64,000 nucleotides of DNA from Pseudopithomyces maydicus (lineage: Eukaryota; Ascomycota; Dothideomycetes; Pleosporales; Didymosphaeriaceae): positions 1,054,001-1,118,000 of the forward strand of contig JANTUC010000007.1 of the NCBI GenBank assembly GCA_026873275.1, read 5' to 3'. The position numbers and the translations under genes are program-made. The notes under the pieces are model-generated. The model ran no database searches. It worked only from the letters and a program-made list of their open reading frames with translations, and was not told the origin of the DNA. This document shows positions 42,799 to 54,900 of this stretch, piece after piece. Each line of letters begins with the position of its first letter. The stretch's first letter is position 1.

Positions 42799-44343
42799 AG
42801 TGGGTTGACAGCCCGCTACGTACGGTTATGACGCCTTGCACAGGCGTGGTGGTCTTCTATATGTAAGGTACGCGACATTAGCGCATCTTGGCAGCCAAAC
42901 CAGACAAACACTACCCAAGGGACCGTCTGTTCCACTTTTGTAGAGGTATGTACAGTTCTGTACAGTACTCGTAACTCTGGTCGGAAGGAGACTGCCATCC
43001 TCTGTTAGAGACTGGCATTTCGACGCTGCTAGGAAGTGGCGCGCGACGGCGCAATTTCACTCACTTCTCCACCTCTGACGTACATGACTACTAAGAATAT
43101 TGATTTATCACAGTGCGGCACGGTGCATGCTGATGGGCACTTTCACCTACCACACTCTGCACCATGCTTATTTGCGCGTTCGTGGATCCTTCTAGCGGAT
43201 CCCTTTTTGCCGAGCAACGTCGAATCGGAATGGCACCAAGAAAGCTCTCAGCCCCCGCAGGAATACGTGGATTGTTGTGCCTCCCTAGCTACCCAGGTAA
43301 AGACACAGTCACGCGACCGTCCGGCTGAAGTCTTTCCGGACCTTCAACGAGCTGATATGCGTCACTTGCAGCCGAAGAAAAGACGTCCCACGATGGTTTC
43401 TAACAATGCTATTAATGGAGACAGATAGTGGCAGAAGAGTATGAGTTGCTATGGTCCGACAAAGCCAGTACCATGACCCAACCTTTCGGGTCGATGAATA
43501 AAGCGGCTCACATGCAGTTGCTTCGCATAAACATACTGGCAACAGCGTCCAAGATATTAGAGCGTCATAAACAGAAGGTGACAATACTAAAAAGATGTGC
43601 ATCCCATCCTCCGGGCGGGCCGATGAGGCTGACAACCAGATTGGCTCGGTTTCCCCACCGCAGAATTAAAAGACTAGCTACAAAAGTCGAGTCCGCCGAG
43701 AGATCCGGGGTAGATTTGTCTGCCGCCGCCCAGAATCTCCCATCTGATGAACATCCTTGTTCATTATGTTCCCTAAGCTGTTCAGATCCTGCCACTCAGG
43801 CTGCGCAATTGCGAATGTGAGCATTTTCATCGTACGGGACCTGCGAGGGCTAGAAGGCAGCTCTGAGATTCGAGGCCGGTTGCTTTAAAATCTTGCGAGC
43901 AATAGGATCACGACGTTGCTCCAAGAGATAGCCATCACACAAATGCAAAAAAAGAGCATGTGCTCGTGTGGCTTCGTGCCTCGGTCGCTTGCCTAAATGT
44001 ATGTGGCTACAATCTCGGGGGTTCACCCAAACAAGTTACAGTGCTGCATCACATTCATTATTGGGTCATGTGTAAAACGCTAGTCGCCACCTCCTTTCGA
44101 CCACCCGAGGGACAGGCCGATCACTTGGTTCGCGTACCAACCCTGGCCAGTGCATTCGCCAGCTTTGTTCTAGGATTCTCGGTTCTCTCAGCATTCATGT
44201 GCTACTCCGCTTCGATGTACTGATTATAAGCTTATTTCCCCGCAAGCTCTCCACATGTTCCGACCCTGAATTCAGTGTTGGTGCCCAGACTATTGTGGGC
44301 GGCCAACTGTATCTGTTCTTGTCTTTGGGATCAAACAGTGAAC
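42799..44343. other. Gene-poor divergent region
   Basis: About 1.5 kb between divergent starts (G-patch gene and DUF3712 gene). Two adjoining open frames on the plus strand (43036-43820) have no recognisable features and start with unlikely sequence, so they were not called. No repeat or RNA seen. Confidence 0.45.
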
Positions 44344-45544
44344 ATGGCGGACAAAGAGTTTGGACCTTCGCGGCAAGAGGCGCTGCACGACAGTGATGAG
44401 CACGTGGATAGTGGCGTTCCGCCTCAGAGGAAAAGAGGAGTTCTCAACACCTTATACCCTCCAGGACCAAGGCCTGGAGCTGGGCCGAGAATGAAAAATC
44501 ATTGTAGGAAATTCTGGTGGTGCGGTAAGTTTACCAAATTCTAGCTCTGCTCAATTTTTACATCATACTAATGGCACAGATCTACTTGTTGTTGCTGTCA
44601 TTGTTCTAGTTGTGGTTCTACCCATTTTCTACGTGGCGATTCCAAACAAGGCTCAACACGACATCAATGCATCCACTCTCGAGGTCACTTCGCAGGAGGT
44701 TATCAACACAGAACCAAATAAGGTTCATGTGAGCACCAAGGCCATCGCTCGGAGCAGCAGTTCATTCCACCCTACCATTGAAGGTTTCCGAGCAGGTCTG
44801 TCTCTGGAAGGACAGGAACCCTTTCTTTACCTCGATATGCCGGACACCAAGGCCGAGGCCGAGACATACATCAGTATTGATCAAGATGCCCCAATCGTCA
44901 ATATGGATTCGTTCAAAGAGTATACTAAGACTGTCATCGCCAGCGAGCAGCTTACTGTCATAATGAGTGGCAAAACGAAGATACATCAGAAGGGTCTATC
45001 AGCCATCTCGGTTAACTACAATAAACAGGTACAACTCAAAGGTGAGTCCCTCGTGTGACCAAGTTCAATAGTAGTAAAATTACTGATCACAGCAGGCCTC
45101 AACAAACTCACGGGTCTCTCTATTGAAGACATCAAGATCCTTTTTGGCTCTAAAAATGAGCTTCCCGATGGTTCTAATCTTGTTGGCAACGTCATTATTC
45201 CCAACCCCTCCGTTATGACACTCGACCTTGGCAACGTCACCATGAACCTTTCCATCGACGACAAATCTATCGGCACAGCTGTACTTCCGAACCTCGTCAT
45301 CAAGCCCGGCACGAACAACAGTACCATGACCGCCAAAGTAGAGTCGCTCGACGTCATCGAGCTAGTGACTAAGAAATACAGAGACGGCGTGGTTCCGCTC
45401 GATGTTACAGGGAACAGCAGTGTAAGGAACGGTCAGCACCTGGAGTATTTCGAGGAGGCGATCAAGAGCAATACCATCAAAGTCAATTTGGCTCTTGGAC
45501 CGGCACTACAAGCGATTGGACTCAACATCACTAGTCCATCCTAA
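44344..45544 (+). CDS. DUF3712-type fungal membrane protein
   Basis: 363-residue type II membrane protein; exons 44344-44524, 44580-45041 and 45096-45544. It has a cytosolic, charged Pro-rich N-terminus (SGVPPQRKRGVLNTLYPPGP), one transmembrane helix formed across the first splice (LLVVAVIVLVVVLPIFYVAI), and a large extracytoplasmic beta-rich domain with several Asn-linked sites (NVTMNLS, NNSTM, NSSV). The repeated pattern (LTGLSIEDIKILFGSKNEL; NLVGNVIIPNPSVMTLDLG; TMTAKVESLDVIEL) matches the DUF3712/LEA-like domain of fungal plasma-membrane or vacuolar proteins. Function unknown; related LEA-type folds in plants act at membranes under stress. No frame problem. The DUF3712 name rests on pattern recognition only. 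Confidence 0.8.
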
Positions 45545-46037
45545 GCTCGGGTTGACGTGCTTGAGGGTTCACAACTTGTCGTTCCATGATGACTACACTG
45601 CTTCGCCTATGTTGCTGAAACGCGTCAACAGTCTTTCAAATGCCCCACTGGGGGCTCATCCGGGGATGTGTTTATCTTATGGGACTTGGGATCAACGGTT
45701 GATTTGTAAACTTTCTCTTACATTTTCTTTAATGATGCATACTGGGCACGGCGGTTTGACTCCAGCAATGATGATGATGGGTTTATTGGGCAATTGCAGC
45801 TATTGTGTACAATGTGTTGTGCACCGCTCAGGGTAAATGAAGCATGCTCATTGAGACGGCCTTCGAGACAACCCTAGCAAAATCCAGACACAAAGCGTGA
45901 AAGGTGCAGAGTATTTCAATCTATCACACAGAGCTGAAGCTAAAGACTTGTATCACTCAAACCCGGCACTATACTCATAATATCCATATTTTTGTGTAAC
46001 ATTATCGTGGCGCATATTCTTGTTGATGTCCATCTTT
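45545..46037. other. Intergenic between convergent genes
   Basis: About 490 bp of 3' flanks. No gene seen. Confidence 0.45.
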
Positions 46038-46568
46038 CTAGATCTCGAACTCGTCCCTGAAAAAGTCTACGATGCCCCTCATTGCATCTGCTCCCACGAT
46101 ATTCTCTATTTGCATGGCGTACGACTCATGCGTTTGAGCTCTCATTCCAAGAAGCATAACCTCCTTAAGGCTTCCTGCGATGTCGCTCAATCCAATAATT
46201 TGTTGCTCATTGAGTGGCATCTCAACCGTGCAGTAGGGTAAGAGGTTGTGGTATGCAGTCTTTGGGAGTTGGCGTTGGCGCATGTTTGTAGGCAGTCCAC
46301 GAGTATGGTTGGCTGAAGTTGGTGTCGAAGGGATCATTCGTGGTTGATAGCCTTGTTGTCCATCGAATTGAGGGACGAAGGACTGAGCGAGCACAAGTGG
46401 CATGGCTGAGGAGGTCAGATCTGTGCTTTTGGTTGTTTGATTGCGTATTTTGCGCGGACAGTAAGAACGAGGAGTGTCTGGTCGAAGAGCGTCGTCGCGG
46501 GCGTTTCCGCTAGCGGTCACACTTGGGGTGGAGAAAGTAGCTTGGTCTTTCAACTCTTTCCGAAACAT
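46038..46568 (-). CDS. Hypothetical protein, 176 residues
   Basis: Single open frame from an ATG. The first 115 residues are polar and probably disordered (RPDTPRSYCPRKIRNQTTKS). The last 60 look folded and mostly helical: YCTVEMPLNEQQIIGLSDIA, GSLKEVMLLGMRAQTHESYA, ADAMRGIVDFFRDEFEI. That end is the main argument that the gene is real, since its hydrophobic periodicity is unlike the shadow frames nearby. No signal peptide, membrane segment or known motif. Splicing at either end cannot be excluded. It lies convergent with the DUF3712-type gene. Confidence 0.45.
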   Translation of the reverse strand: MFRKELKDQATFSTPSVTASGNARDDALRPDTPRSYCPRKIRNQTTKSTDLTSSAMPLVLAQSFVPQFDGQQGYQPRMIPSTPTSANHTRGLPTNMRQRQLPKTAYHNLLPYCTVEMPLNEQQIIGLSDIAGSLKEVMLLGMRAQTHESYAMQIENIVGADAMRGIVDFFRDEFEI

Positions 46569-47060
46569 GAGGTATCTTATTGATACGAAAGAGAGGGGTT
46601 GGTGGGTGGTAAAGGAGAGGAAGAAACGTCATGCGCCGTGTGATGCTGTATGTCGCGATCCCGGATGGCAGGTACGAGCAGGTGGAGGCGTTGCTGTTGC
46701 CAATATATTCAGTAACTCTACCCAAGGAAAGAGCCAACGATGTGGATTTATCTACCATATTCTAACATACATACTATACAGAATTCTGTTCCTATCAACG
46801 CACGGATAATTAGCGGTCTATGCCCTAGAGATGGGTATCATGAGAGGAGAAAAATACAACCGACCGCCCAATGCTGCTGAACATATGACTGAAAGTAATC
46901 TGGAAGCACCTGCACCTGGGCACCTGGGCATACGAAACGTCACGTGCACCGCATGCTACCTAGGTACCTACCTAGGTACCTATGTACCTTTGTACCTAGA
47001 TACCTCCGACATAGGTAAGCTTCAAAGGTACATGGCTGCCGCTTCGCCACATTCGCCCGG
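46569..47060. other. Intergenic with TAGGTACC repeats
   Basis: About 490 bp upstream of the hypothetical gene and downstream of the OPA3-like gene. Contains the TAGGTACC-type cluster listed separately. No gene supported. Confidence 0.45.
46956..47006. repeat. TAGGTACC palindromic minisatellite
   Basis: Tandem, self-complementary units of CTACCTAGGTACC with diverged copies (TATGTACC, TTGTACC, TAGATACC). This element type is scattered through many ascomycete genomes; a shorter relative (CTACCTAGGTA) lies just before the Zn2Cys6 regulator start at about 9439-9449. Confidence 0.8.
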
Positions 47061-47925
47061 TCATTCTTTCCAAAAGGCGATTCGTGAAGTTATAGAGGGT
47101 GCCGGCTTGTGTCGCTCTTTGATGGATTCGAGCTCTTCATCTACTGCTTTGAGCTCCCTGCGCAAAACCCTCAAGCTCCGTCTCATTTCGTCTTCCTCTG
47201 TTTTAGTAAGGGCCTTTTCGTAAGGCTTCTGCGCGTCCCCCTCTTACTCAGAAAACGGGGCAACAGGCTTCCTGAGCCTGTATCTGTTTGCTGCATTTTT
47301 AGCTCTGCCAGCTCTTCTCTGAGGTTCTTGAACTCCTCTCTCAACTCCTCGACATCCTCCCGAATATCGTCCCGCTGGTTCCTTGCCTTCCTCCGCTGTC
47401 TCCATTGCTCAAATACTATGACGCCTACAGCGACGGCAAACACAAATGACTCGGCGACGAAGTTTGCGCCCATTTCGATTGCCTTGCTCTCTGAGAGAGG
47501 ACGCCGCCTTATTGCCGCCTCGGTCCTCTGCCTTTCTTCCTCTTCGATCTTCTTCCTCGCAGCATCCTTCTCTTCCTTGGTCATTGCTTCTTCTGCCAAC
47601 GTCTCTGCTTCAGTCTTGACGGTGGGCGCCTGGTCTACTTTCTTTCGAGCAGCAGCAGCAGCCTTGACTTCCCTCTCCACCTGGCGATCAATTGCGGCGG
47701 AATCCTGAAGAAGACCGAGCCGCATCCTCAAATCGAGTCGATGCAGCCGTTGGGCGAAGCTGACGCAATACGCCTTGAATTTCGGGTGTTCGCGGGCATT
47801 ATGTTTTATGCGGTTCTGGGCGGGATTGTCAGCTCCCAATATCCATAGATGCAGGGCACACTCACAGCTATAGGCTTGGCGGCCGTTCGAATGAACAAAG
47901 AGCCGATCTTCAGCGTGAGCGACAT
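47061..47925 (-). CDS. OPA3-like mitochondrial protein (one frame break)
   Basis: Fungal member of the OPA3 family; the human protein is mitochondrial and affects morphology and lipid metabolism. Exons 47866-47925 and 47061-47815, intron 50 nt at a codon boundary. Seen: MSLTLKIGSLFIRTAAKPIA joined by splicing to NRIKHNAREHPKFKAYCVSF, the OPA3 signature, then AQRLHRLDLRMRLGLLQDSA; a charged stretch; a hydrophobic segment (GANFVAESFVFAVAVGVIVF); and a coiled coil (IREDVEELREEFKNLREELA). The first frame runs on to a premature end; one base added to the C run 47237-47241 continues the coiled coil (EEDEMRRSLRVLRRELKAVD) and ends ITSRIAFWKE. Corrected length 271 residues, phases consistent. The family is secure; the C-terminal half depends on the correction. 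Confidence 0.88.
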
Positions 47926-48485
47926 GGCAGGGAGGAGGAGGTGTTGGTGGCGGTGGCGGCGGCGGCGGTGGTGATAATGATGATGATGGCTGCGTTGGAT
48001 GACTGGAATAGCGAAAGTTTCGGAGCCTCGACAATAATGACGACGGCGATGTGAGCTACAGTGTAGGGTCTTCCTGCCAACTCGCATAAACGTCCGGAGA
48101 CGGGCGGATATTAAGGATGCATGGCGAACATATCGAGGCGTTGAAAATGTCTGTCTGTCTGTTTGTCTGTCTGCAGAGCACGGCTGCCTGCGGCGTTTTG
48201 CGGAGGAGGTGTTGGTTGAAGTGGTATAGTATAGACTATTTGAGAATCGCCAGCAAAGCCGCCTGCCAACAGGACTCGGGCGTCTCTGCAAGCTGTAGAC
48301 TATTTCTTCACGCGCACTCGATCTTTCTCTCGCGGCGGCTGTCCAGTCCCGCTCTGCCTGCAGGGGTCGTGGGTGCAGCTCCGCCGACGCACGGTTCCCG
48401 TCCGAAGCTCGCCTAGCAACGACCCAAACAAACACAACTTTGGTGTTCGCGGCCCATCACAGCGTCCATCCACAACCACCACCAA
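47926..48485. promoter_or_regulatory. Divergent region, OPA3-like / polo kinase
   Basis: About 560 bp holding both promoters. It includes a tandem GGC/GGT-rich stretch directly upstream of the OPA3 start (47945-47975) and a TGTC repeat. Confidence 0.5.
48149..48173. repeat. TGTC tetranucleotide repeat
   Basis: Five to six TGTC/TGTT units in the intergenic region between the OPA3-like and polo-kinase genes. Confidence 0.8.
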
Positions 48486-51261
48486 ATGTCTGCCCCTTCT
48501 GTACACGCTGATGCGCCGCCCGAGCTGGTGCGCGATCCAGAGGGTCTGCAGTATGAAACCGGCCCCCAGCTGGGAAAAGGCGGCTTTGCCATATGCCACC
48601 GCGCAAAGCTGCTCAACCACGAGCACCTGGGCAACACCACTGTCGCTTTGAAGATTGTCAAGTCCAAGATGGAGCCACCCAAGCTGGCCCAAAAGGTTCG
48701 CACAAGACCACCCAGCATCTCGCTGCGCTCCGTTGCCGCTGACCTCGAGTAGTTTGTAACCGAGCTCCAAATACACTCCAAGCTGGCCCACCCCAACATC
48801 GTTGAGTTCTACCGCGCATTCTCCTTCCAGAAGAGCACCTTCGTCGTTCTCGAGCTCTGCGGAAACGGCTCCCTGGCCGACGCCATCAAGAAGCGGAAAT
48901 ACTTCACCATGCCTGAGATCAGGCGCTTCATGATCCAGACGTGTGGCGCCATCAAGTATCTACACCAACGGAACATCGTGCACCGCGATCTCAAGACCGG
49001 CAATCTTTTCCTCGATGGCGACATGAACGTCAAGGTCGGCGACTTCGGGCTCGCCGCCCTTTTGGTGTCACAAAGCGACTATGGCGCCATTCGTCGCACC
49101 ACCATGTGCGGAACGCCCAACTACCTTGCGCCCGAGGTTCTAGAAAAGACCGGAAAAGGTCACGACGAGAAGGTGGATCTCTGGGCCATCGGCATCATGA
49201 TGTGAGACATGTCCAGCTGACCCCAGTGAACACGCTCTAATTTGTACAGGTACACGCTGGCTGTCGGCAGAGCGCCTTTCCACTCTACCAAACGAGAAGA
49301 CATTTACAGGAAGCTGAAAGCACGGGAATATTCCTGGCCCGACCTCGCAAAGTGCCCGAACGAGATCACAGACGACCTTCGCGATATCGTGTCGTTGCTG
49401 CTTGTCCACGAAGATGAACGCCCAACGCCCGATGAAATTGTCGCGCACCCATTCTTTACCCTGGGGCATGTCCCGTTACAGCTTGATAGCGCCTGCACCT
49501 CCCGCGTCCCGAAGTGGTCCAAGGTGCGCCCGCCCACCGCCGCCACAATCAAGCGCGGATATACCGACGAGTGGTGGTCTTTGTGCAAAGCCTCTGCTGT
49601 AGGCAAGTACGGTCCTGAACCTGGTCAAACCTTCGGTGCATACGGAAGCAGGAGGAACAAAACTGTGGCACGCGACTGCCAGAAAGAAATCGAGTCGGGC
49701 AAACAACCGAGTATACCCTTCGCCAAAGAGACTGTATACCTACCATTCCCTGCGCGTGTGCAATGGCCTTTTCAGAACAATGCGGGTGGCTTGAGTGATA
49801 TCACCGAAGAGAAGGACTCATCTTCGGAAGGTCAAGCTCTCGTGGAAACATCTGGCAACGATCGCATCAAGGGACGGCCGGTGCGATCTGTCCGGAGGGC
49901 AGAGGTGATGCCCACTCTGCAGGAGAATAGGGATCCAACCCAGGAAGAGGAACCTTTACAAAGGATGGTAGAAAGACAGCCCACACGCTTGCGAACCGTT
50001 CGAAAGATCTCAAACCCAAGGGTCACGGCAGCCACAGCACCCGCAGCGGTACCTTTGCGAGTGCCAAAGGAGACCCGTTCCAGCCAGCGAACAAGGTCTG
50101 TCAAGGAGACATCGAAAGAAAAGCAGGAGCCGCTCCTGGACATAGCTCCGCTGCGAGCCTCGAAGATGAGCTCAAGGTCAGCTCAAAAGCAAGAGCCATC
50201 AGCAACCAAACCAGTGACGACGCATTCAACCACTACCCGGACCACTTCACGACTTCGTGCATTGAGCACGGAGATACCGGCCACAGATCCTACGGCGGTG
50301 TTGGCGCAGCTATACACTTTCAGAGACAACTTGGCAAGAGCTCTAGAGAAGAAGCCGACCTACTCCAAGCGGGACAAGAACGCCAAACTACCTTTTGTAT
50401 CCAAGTGGGTAGACTACTCGCGAAAATATGGCGTTGGCTATGTTCTCGACGGCGGCAGTGTAGGTGTCTTGACAGCGGCGACAGAGCAATACCCGGTCAC
50501 GGTCGGTTTTGCGACCAACGGACTGCATCACCTCAAGCAGCTTTCAAAGGACCCCGAATACTTGAAGGCGATTCCGATCCAATTCTGGGCTGCGCCCAAG
50601 AAAGATCAGGGCATCTGCCGTGTGAAGATATCGGAACAACGTCGTGCTGACGACATCCGGCTCTACTGGCAGAAATTCTGCAAGTACATGTGCTCGGAGC
50701 TAGGTGACGAGAACTGGCCGGAGGACGATGGCGAGCGTTCCAACTTTGTCAAGTTCTACCAACGTCTTGGGAACTTTGGTATCTGGGGCTTTGACGATGG
50801 CTCTTTCCAGGTATGAATGCTGTTGCTACCATTCGAAAGTGAGATCTAACCCCCCTTTCCAGTTCAACTTTCCCGACCACACGAAATTGGTATTGTCACC
50901 AGATGCCACGTACGGGAAACTGATATGCCTGTCGATGGAGGGTGCGGCCGTACTCAAGGAGACGAAAAAGGTTCCGTGGGACTTTGTCAAGAGTCGCGAG
51001 ACATTGCACGGGTCTCTCCAACAGCTCATGTACGGATCGGTCCGGCAGGAAGATAGCTACAAAGAGCTCACGGAAGCCAACAACCTGCGAGGAAAGCTGG
51101 AGTTCATCCAGGCCATCGTGGAGGACTGGATCACGGGCGGCGGCCTCGGGTGCCTAGGGGATCTCAAAGACTACGAGTGGAGGGGCGTGCAGCCTGTCAC
51201 GGACCGCAAGAGGCACGACTGGGCGAGCGTGGGCAGGTACGGAGGTGATGTTTTCTCATGA
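48486..51261 (+). CDS. Polo-like kinase
   Basis: Mitotic serine/threonine kinase (yeast Cdc5, Aspergillus plkA), acting at spindle poles, kinetochores and septum. Exons 48486-48695, 48753-49201, 49250-50810 and 50863-51261 (introns 57, 48, 52 nt) give 872 residues. Seen: the polo-type ATP loop LGKGGFAICHRAK with Ala replacing the canonical Val/Ser; VALKIVKSKM; FVTELQIHSKLAHPNIVEFY; IVHRDLKTGNLFLD; KVGDFGLAALL; the T-loop RTTMCGTPNYLAPEVL with the activating Thr; YTLAVGRAPFHS formed by splicing. A basic linker follows, then polo box 1 (FVSKWVDYSRKYGVGYVLDG) and polo box 2 (FNFPDHTKLVLSPDATYGKL), separated by a 2nd-box connector. The protein is longer than yeast Cdc5 because of the linker. No frame problem. 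Confidence 0.94.
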
Positions 51262-51942
51262 CTTTGCGATATTTAGCGGCAAGCGTCGGCGTTCTGGACT
51301 TTGATTATTTCTACTTTGGCATGGGCATAGGCGTGGCGTAATGCTTTGGTTATTGTCCCGACGGGAAGGGTCTTCGAACGCTCATTGTAACGAACTTGCA
51401 TGCCGGCAGCGGCGCGACGGTCTATACGTATTGTTGAAGTTGGGTTGGGTATGGCGGTTGTCTGGGACTGGGTACGGTACGTTGTAATGAATCGCACCGA
51501 GTGTGGCAGAAGGGGAACCAGCCGCGTAATGCAGTCATGACGTGATGCCCGGTAGCCAAACAGCCAGCGGCAGTGGATGACCAGGCATTGCCGTCGGGGT
51601 CGCAAAGAATTTGAGGTCCTCTTACGCGGCGCGTGGCATTGCGTCGTGTCTAGTGGCTTAGCCGTTCAGCCACTACCTTATGTCACAGCGAGGTGGGCGC
51701 AGGGCAGGGAAAGCTACATGCCCACATCCGCTGCCACGGCACCGCACTGCACCGCTCCGCACTGCACCCTACTCCTGCGCTGCGCTGCCACCGCAAAACA
51801 CTCCCTCCAACCGCCACGGGCGCCTCGCACCATCCGCCCGCCTCGATCCTTTTCCTGCTTTCCTGCCTCGCTCCCTTCTCCTGCTGCCTGCGCAACCACC
51901 ACGGCTCGATAGAGCGTCTGGCGTCTGAATTGGGCAGCAACC
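51262..51942. other. Intergenic, polo kinase to myosin I
   Basis: About 680 bp. GC-rich near the myosin start. No gene supported; should hold the MYO1 promoter. Confidence 0.45.
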
Positions 51943-54900
51943 ATGCCGGCGGTACCGTTCCTCAAACCACAAGCAAAGGCGCCATAGCCACTGACCGAGT
52001 CTGCACAGGCTGTGAGCAAGCGCGCCGGGCGCAAGAAGGATGCCGCCGCTGGCGGAGCCCCCAAGGCCGGCTTCGCAAAGAAGGCCGTCTTCGAGAGCAC
52101 CAAGAAGAAAGAGGTCGGCGTGTCGGATCTCACCCTGCTCAGCAAGATCTCCAACGAGGCCATAAACGAGAATCTGAAGAAGCGCTTCGAGAACAGGGAG
52201 ATCTATGTGCGTGCGGACCCTCGAGCCCATCCGGAACAACCACTGACCTGGTCGCAGACATACATTGGCCATGTGCTGGTATCCGTTAACCCCTTCCGCG
52301 ATCGTACGTCCTGCAGCCAACCCCACATGCACTGCGCGCTGACAAGACGCAGTGGGCATATACACAGACCAGGTGCTCGATAGCTACAAGGGCAAGAACA
52401 GATTAGAGGTCCCTCCGCACGTCTTTGCCATTGCCGAGTCCTCGTACTACAACATGAAGGCATACAAGGAGAATCAATGTGTCATCATCTCCGGCGAGTC
52501 GGGTGCTGGCAAAACCGAGGCCGCAAAGCGGATAATGCAGTACATTGCCAACGTCTCGGGCGGCAATAACACTTCGATCCAGCACGTGAAGGATACCGTG
52601 CTGGCCACGAACCCGCTGCTCGAATCGTTCGGTAATGCGAAAACACTGCGAAACAACAATTCCTCCCGCTTCGGTAAATATCTTGAGATCCAGTTCAACT
52701 CGCAGGGCGAACCGATAGGCGCTCATATCAACAACTACCTGCTGGAGAAGTCAAGAGTGGTGGGGCAGATTACGAACGAACGGAACTTCCACATTTTCTA
52801 TCAATTCGCCAAGGCGGCGTCGTCGAACCACAGGGGTAAGATGTCTTTTGCCGGCCAAGTTGCGAGCCTTTGATTAACACGAACAGAGATCTTCGGTATC
52901 CAGCAACCGCAGCAGTATGTCTACACCAGTCGCTCAAAATGCTACGATGTCCAAGGCATCGACGATCACGCCGAATTCAAGGATACGTTGAATGCCATGA
53001 ACATTATCGGCCTGTCCCAAGATGAGCAGGATAGCATATTTAGAATGCTATCAGCTATACTGTGGTTGGGAAATGTCACTTTCCGGGAGGACGACAAGGG
53101 CGAGACGGTCATTGTTGACCAATCCGTTGTTGATTTTGTTGCCTATCTGCTTGAGGTCGAGTCTGCGCACGTTAACAAAGCACTCACTACACGCGTCATG
53201 GAGACAAGTCGAGGCGGACGCCGAGGCTCAGTATACGATGTTCCCCTGAACCCGGCTCAGGCAGGGGCTGTGCGAGACGCTCTGTCCAAGGCCATCTACT
53301 TCAACCTGTTCGATTGGATCGTCGAGCGGGTCAACGTTTCATTGGAAGCCCGAGATACTGTTGCCTATTCCATCGGTATTTTGGATATATACGGGTTTGA
53401 GATTTTCGAACGAAACAGTTTTGAACAACTGTGCATCAACTATGTCAACGAGAAGTTGCAACAAATCTTCATCCAGTTGACATTGAAGGCAGAGCAAGAA
53501 GAGTACGAGCGAGAACAAATCAAATGGACACCCATCAAGTATTTCGACAACAAGGTCGTGTGCGAGCTGATCGAGGAAAGGCGTCCTCCAGGTGTTTTTG
53601 CCAACCTGAACGACGCCTGTGCGACAGCGAGCGCAGACCCCACCGCTGCCGATCAGACTTTCTCCCAGCGCTTAAACTCGCTCTCATCGAACCCGAACTT
53701 CCAACCACGGCAAGGCCAATTCGTTATTAAGCATTACGCTGGCGATGTGTCGTACGCGATTGATGGCATGACTGACAAGAATAAAGATCAACTTCTTAAG
53801 GACCTACTCGTCCTTCTTGGTAATAGCTCCAACAACTTCGTCCACACACTATTTCCAGACCAAGTAGATACCGATAACAAGAGACGTCCTCCAACAGCCG
53901 GTGATAAGATCAAGGTGTCTGCGAATGCTCTCGTTGATACTCTGATGAAGGCACAGCCTTCATACATCCGTACCATTAAGCCAAACGAGAACAAATCACC
54001 CACAGAGTACAACGAGCCCAATGTTCTACATCAGATCAAGTATCTCGGTTTACAAGAAAACGTTCGCATTCGACGCGCCGGATTCGCGTCCCGTCAAACT
54101 TTCGAAAAGTTTGTCGAACGTTTCTTCCTTCTCTCCCCGAAGACAGGTTATGCTGGAGAATACACTTGGAGCGGAACATACGAGAGCGGGGCTAAGCAGA
54201 TTCTGAAAGACACCAACATCCCCGCCGAGGAGTTCCAAATGGGTGTCACTAAAGTCTTCATCAAAACTCCCGAGACACTATTCGCACTTGAGACGATGCG
54301 AGACCGCTATTGGCACAATATGGCCATTAGGATCCAGCGTGCATGGAGAAATTATTTGCGTTACCGCACGGAATGTGCTATCCGGATACAGAGATTTTGG
54401 AGGCGCATTAACGGGGGATTCGAGTTCATTGAACTTCGTGATCAGGGTCACAAGGTTTTACAAGGCCGGAAAGAGCGTAGGAGATATAGTCTGGTTGGTT
54501 ATCGGAGGTTCATGGGCGATTATCTTGGTATTGGGAACAAGGGTGGACCAGGCGAGGTTGTTGCGAACGCAATCGGCATATCCAACCAGGAAGTGCTGTT
54601 TTCTTGCCGCGCCGAAGTCCTTGTCTCGAAATTGGGCCGCTCGTCCAAGCCTGAGGCACGGACGCTAGTCTTGACCAAGTCCAACGTATACCTCGTCAAG
54701 CAGGTTCTGGTCAATCGTCAAGTCCAGATACAAGCCGAGCGAACGATACCAGTGGGAGCAATCAAGTTCGTCAGCTGCACTACATTAAAGGACGATTGGT
54801 TCTCTATTGGTGCTGGTTCACCGCAGGAGCCTGATCCTCTGGTGAACTGCATTTTTAAGACCGAATTCTTCACCCATCTGACCAACGTACTACGTGGGTC

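Noticed and set aside
43036..43820. Two adjoining plus-strand open frames
   Set aside because: No motifs, no splice logic joining them; starts are weak. Possible but unsupported.
47806..48435. Minus-strand frame with MSLTLKIGSLF near its end
   Set aside because: Only the last part is real (OPA3 exon 1); the upstream Arg-rich part is intergenic sequence.
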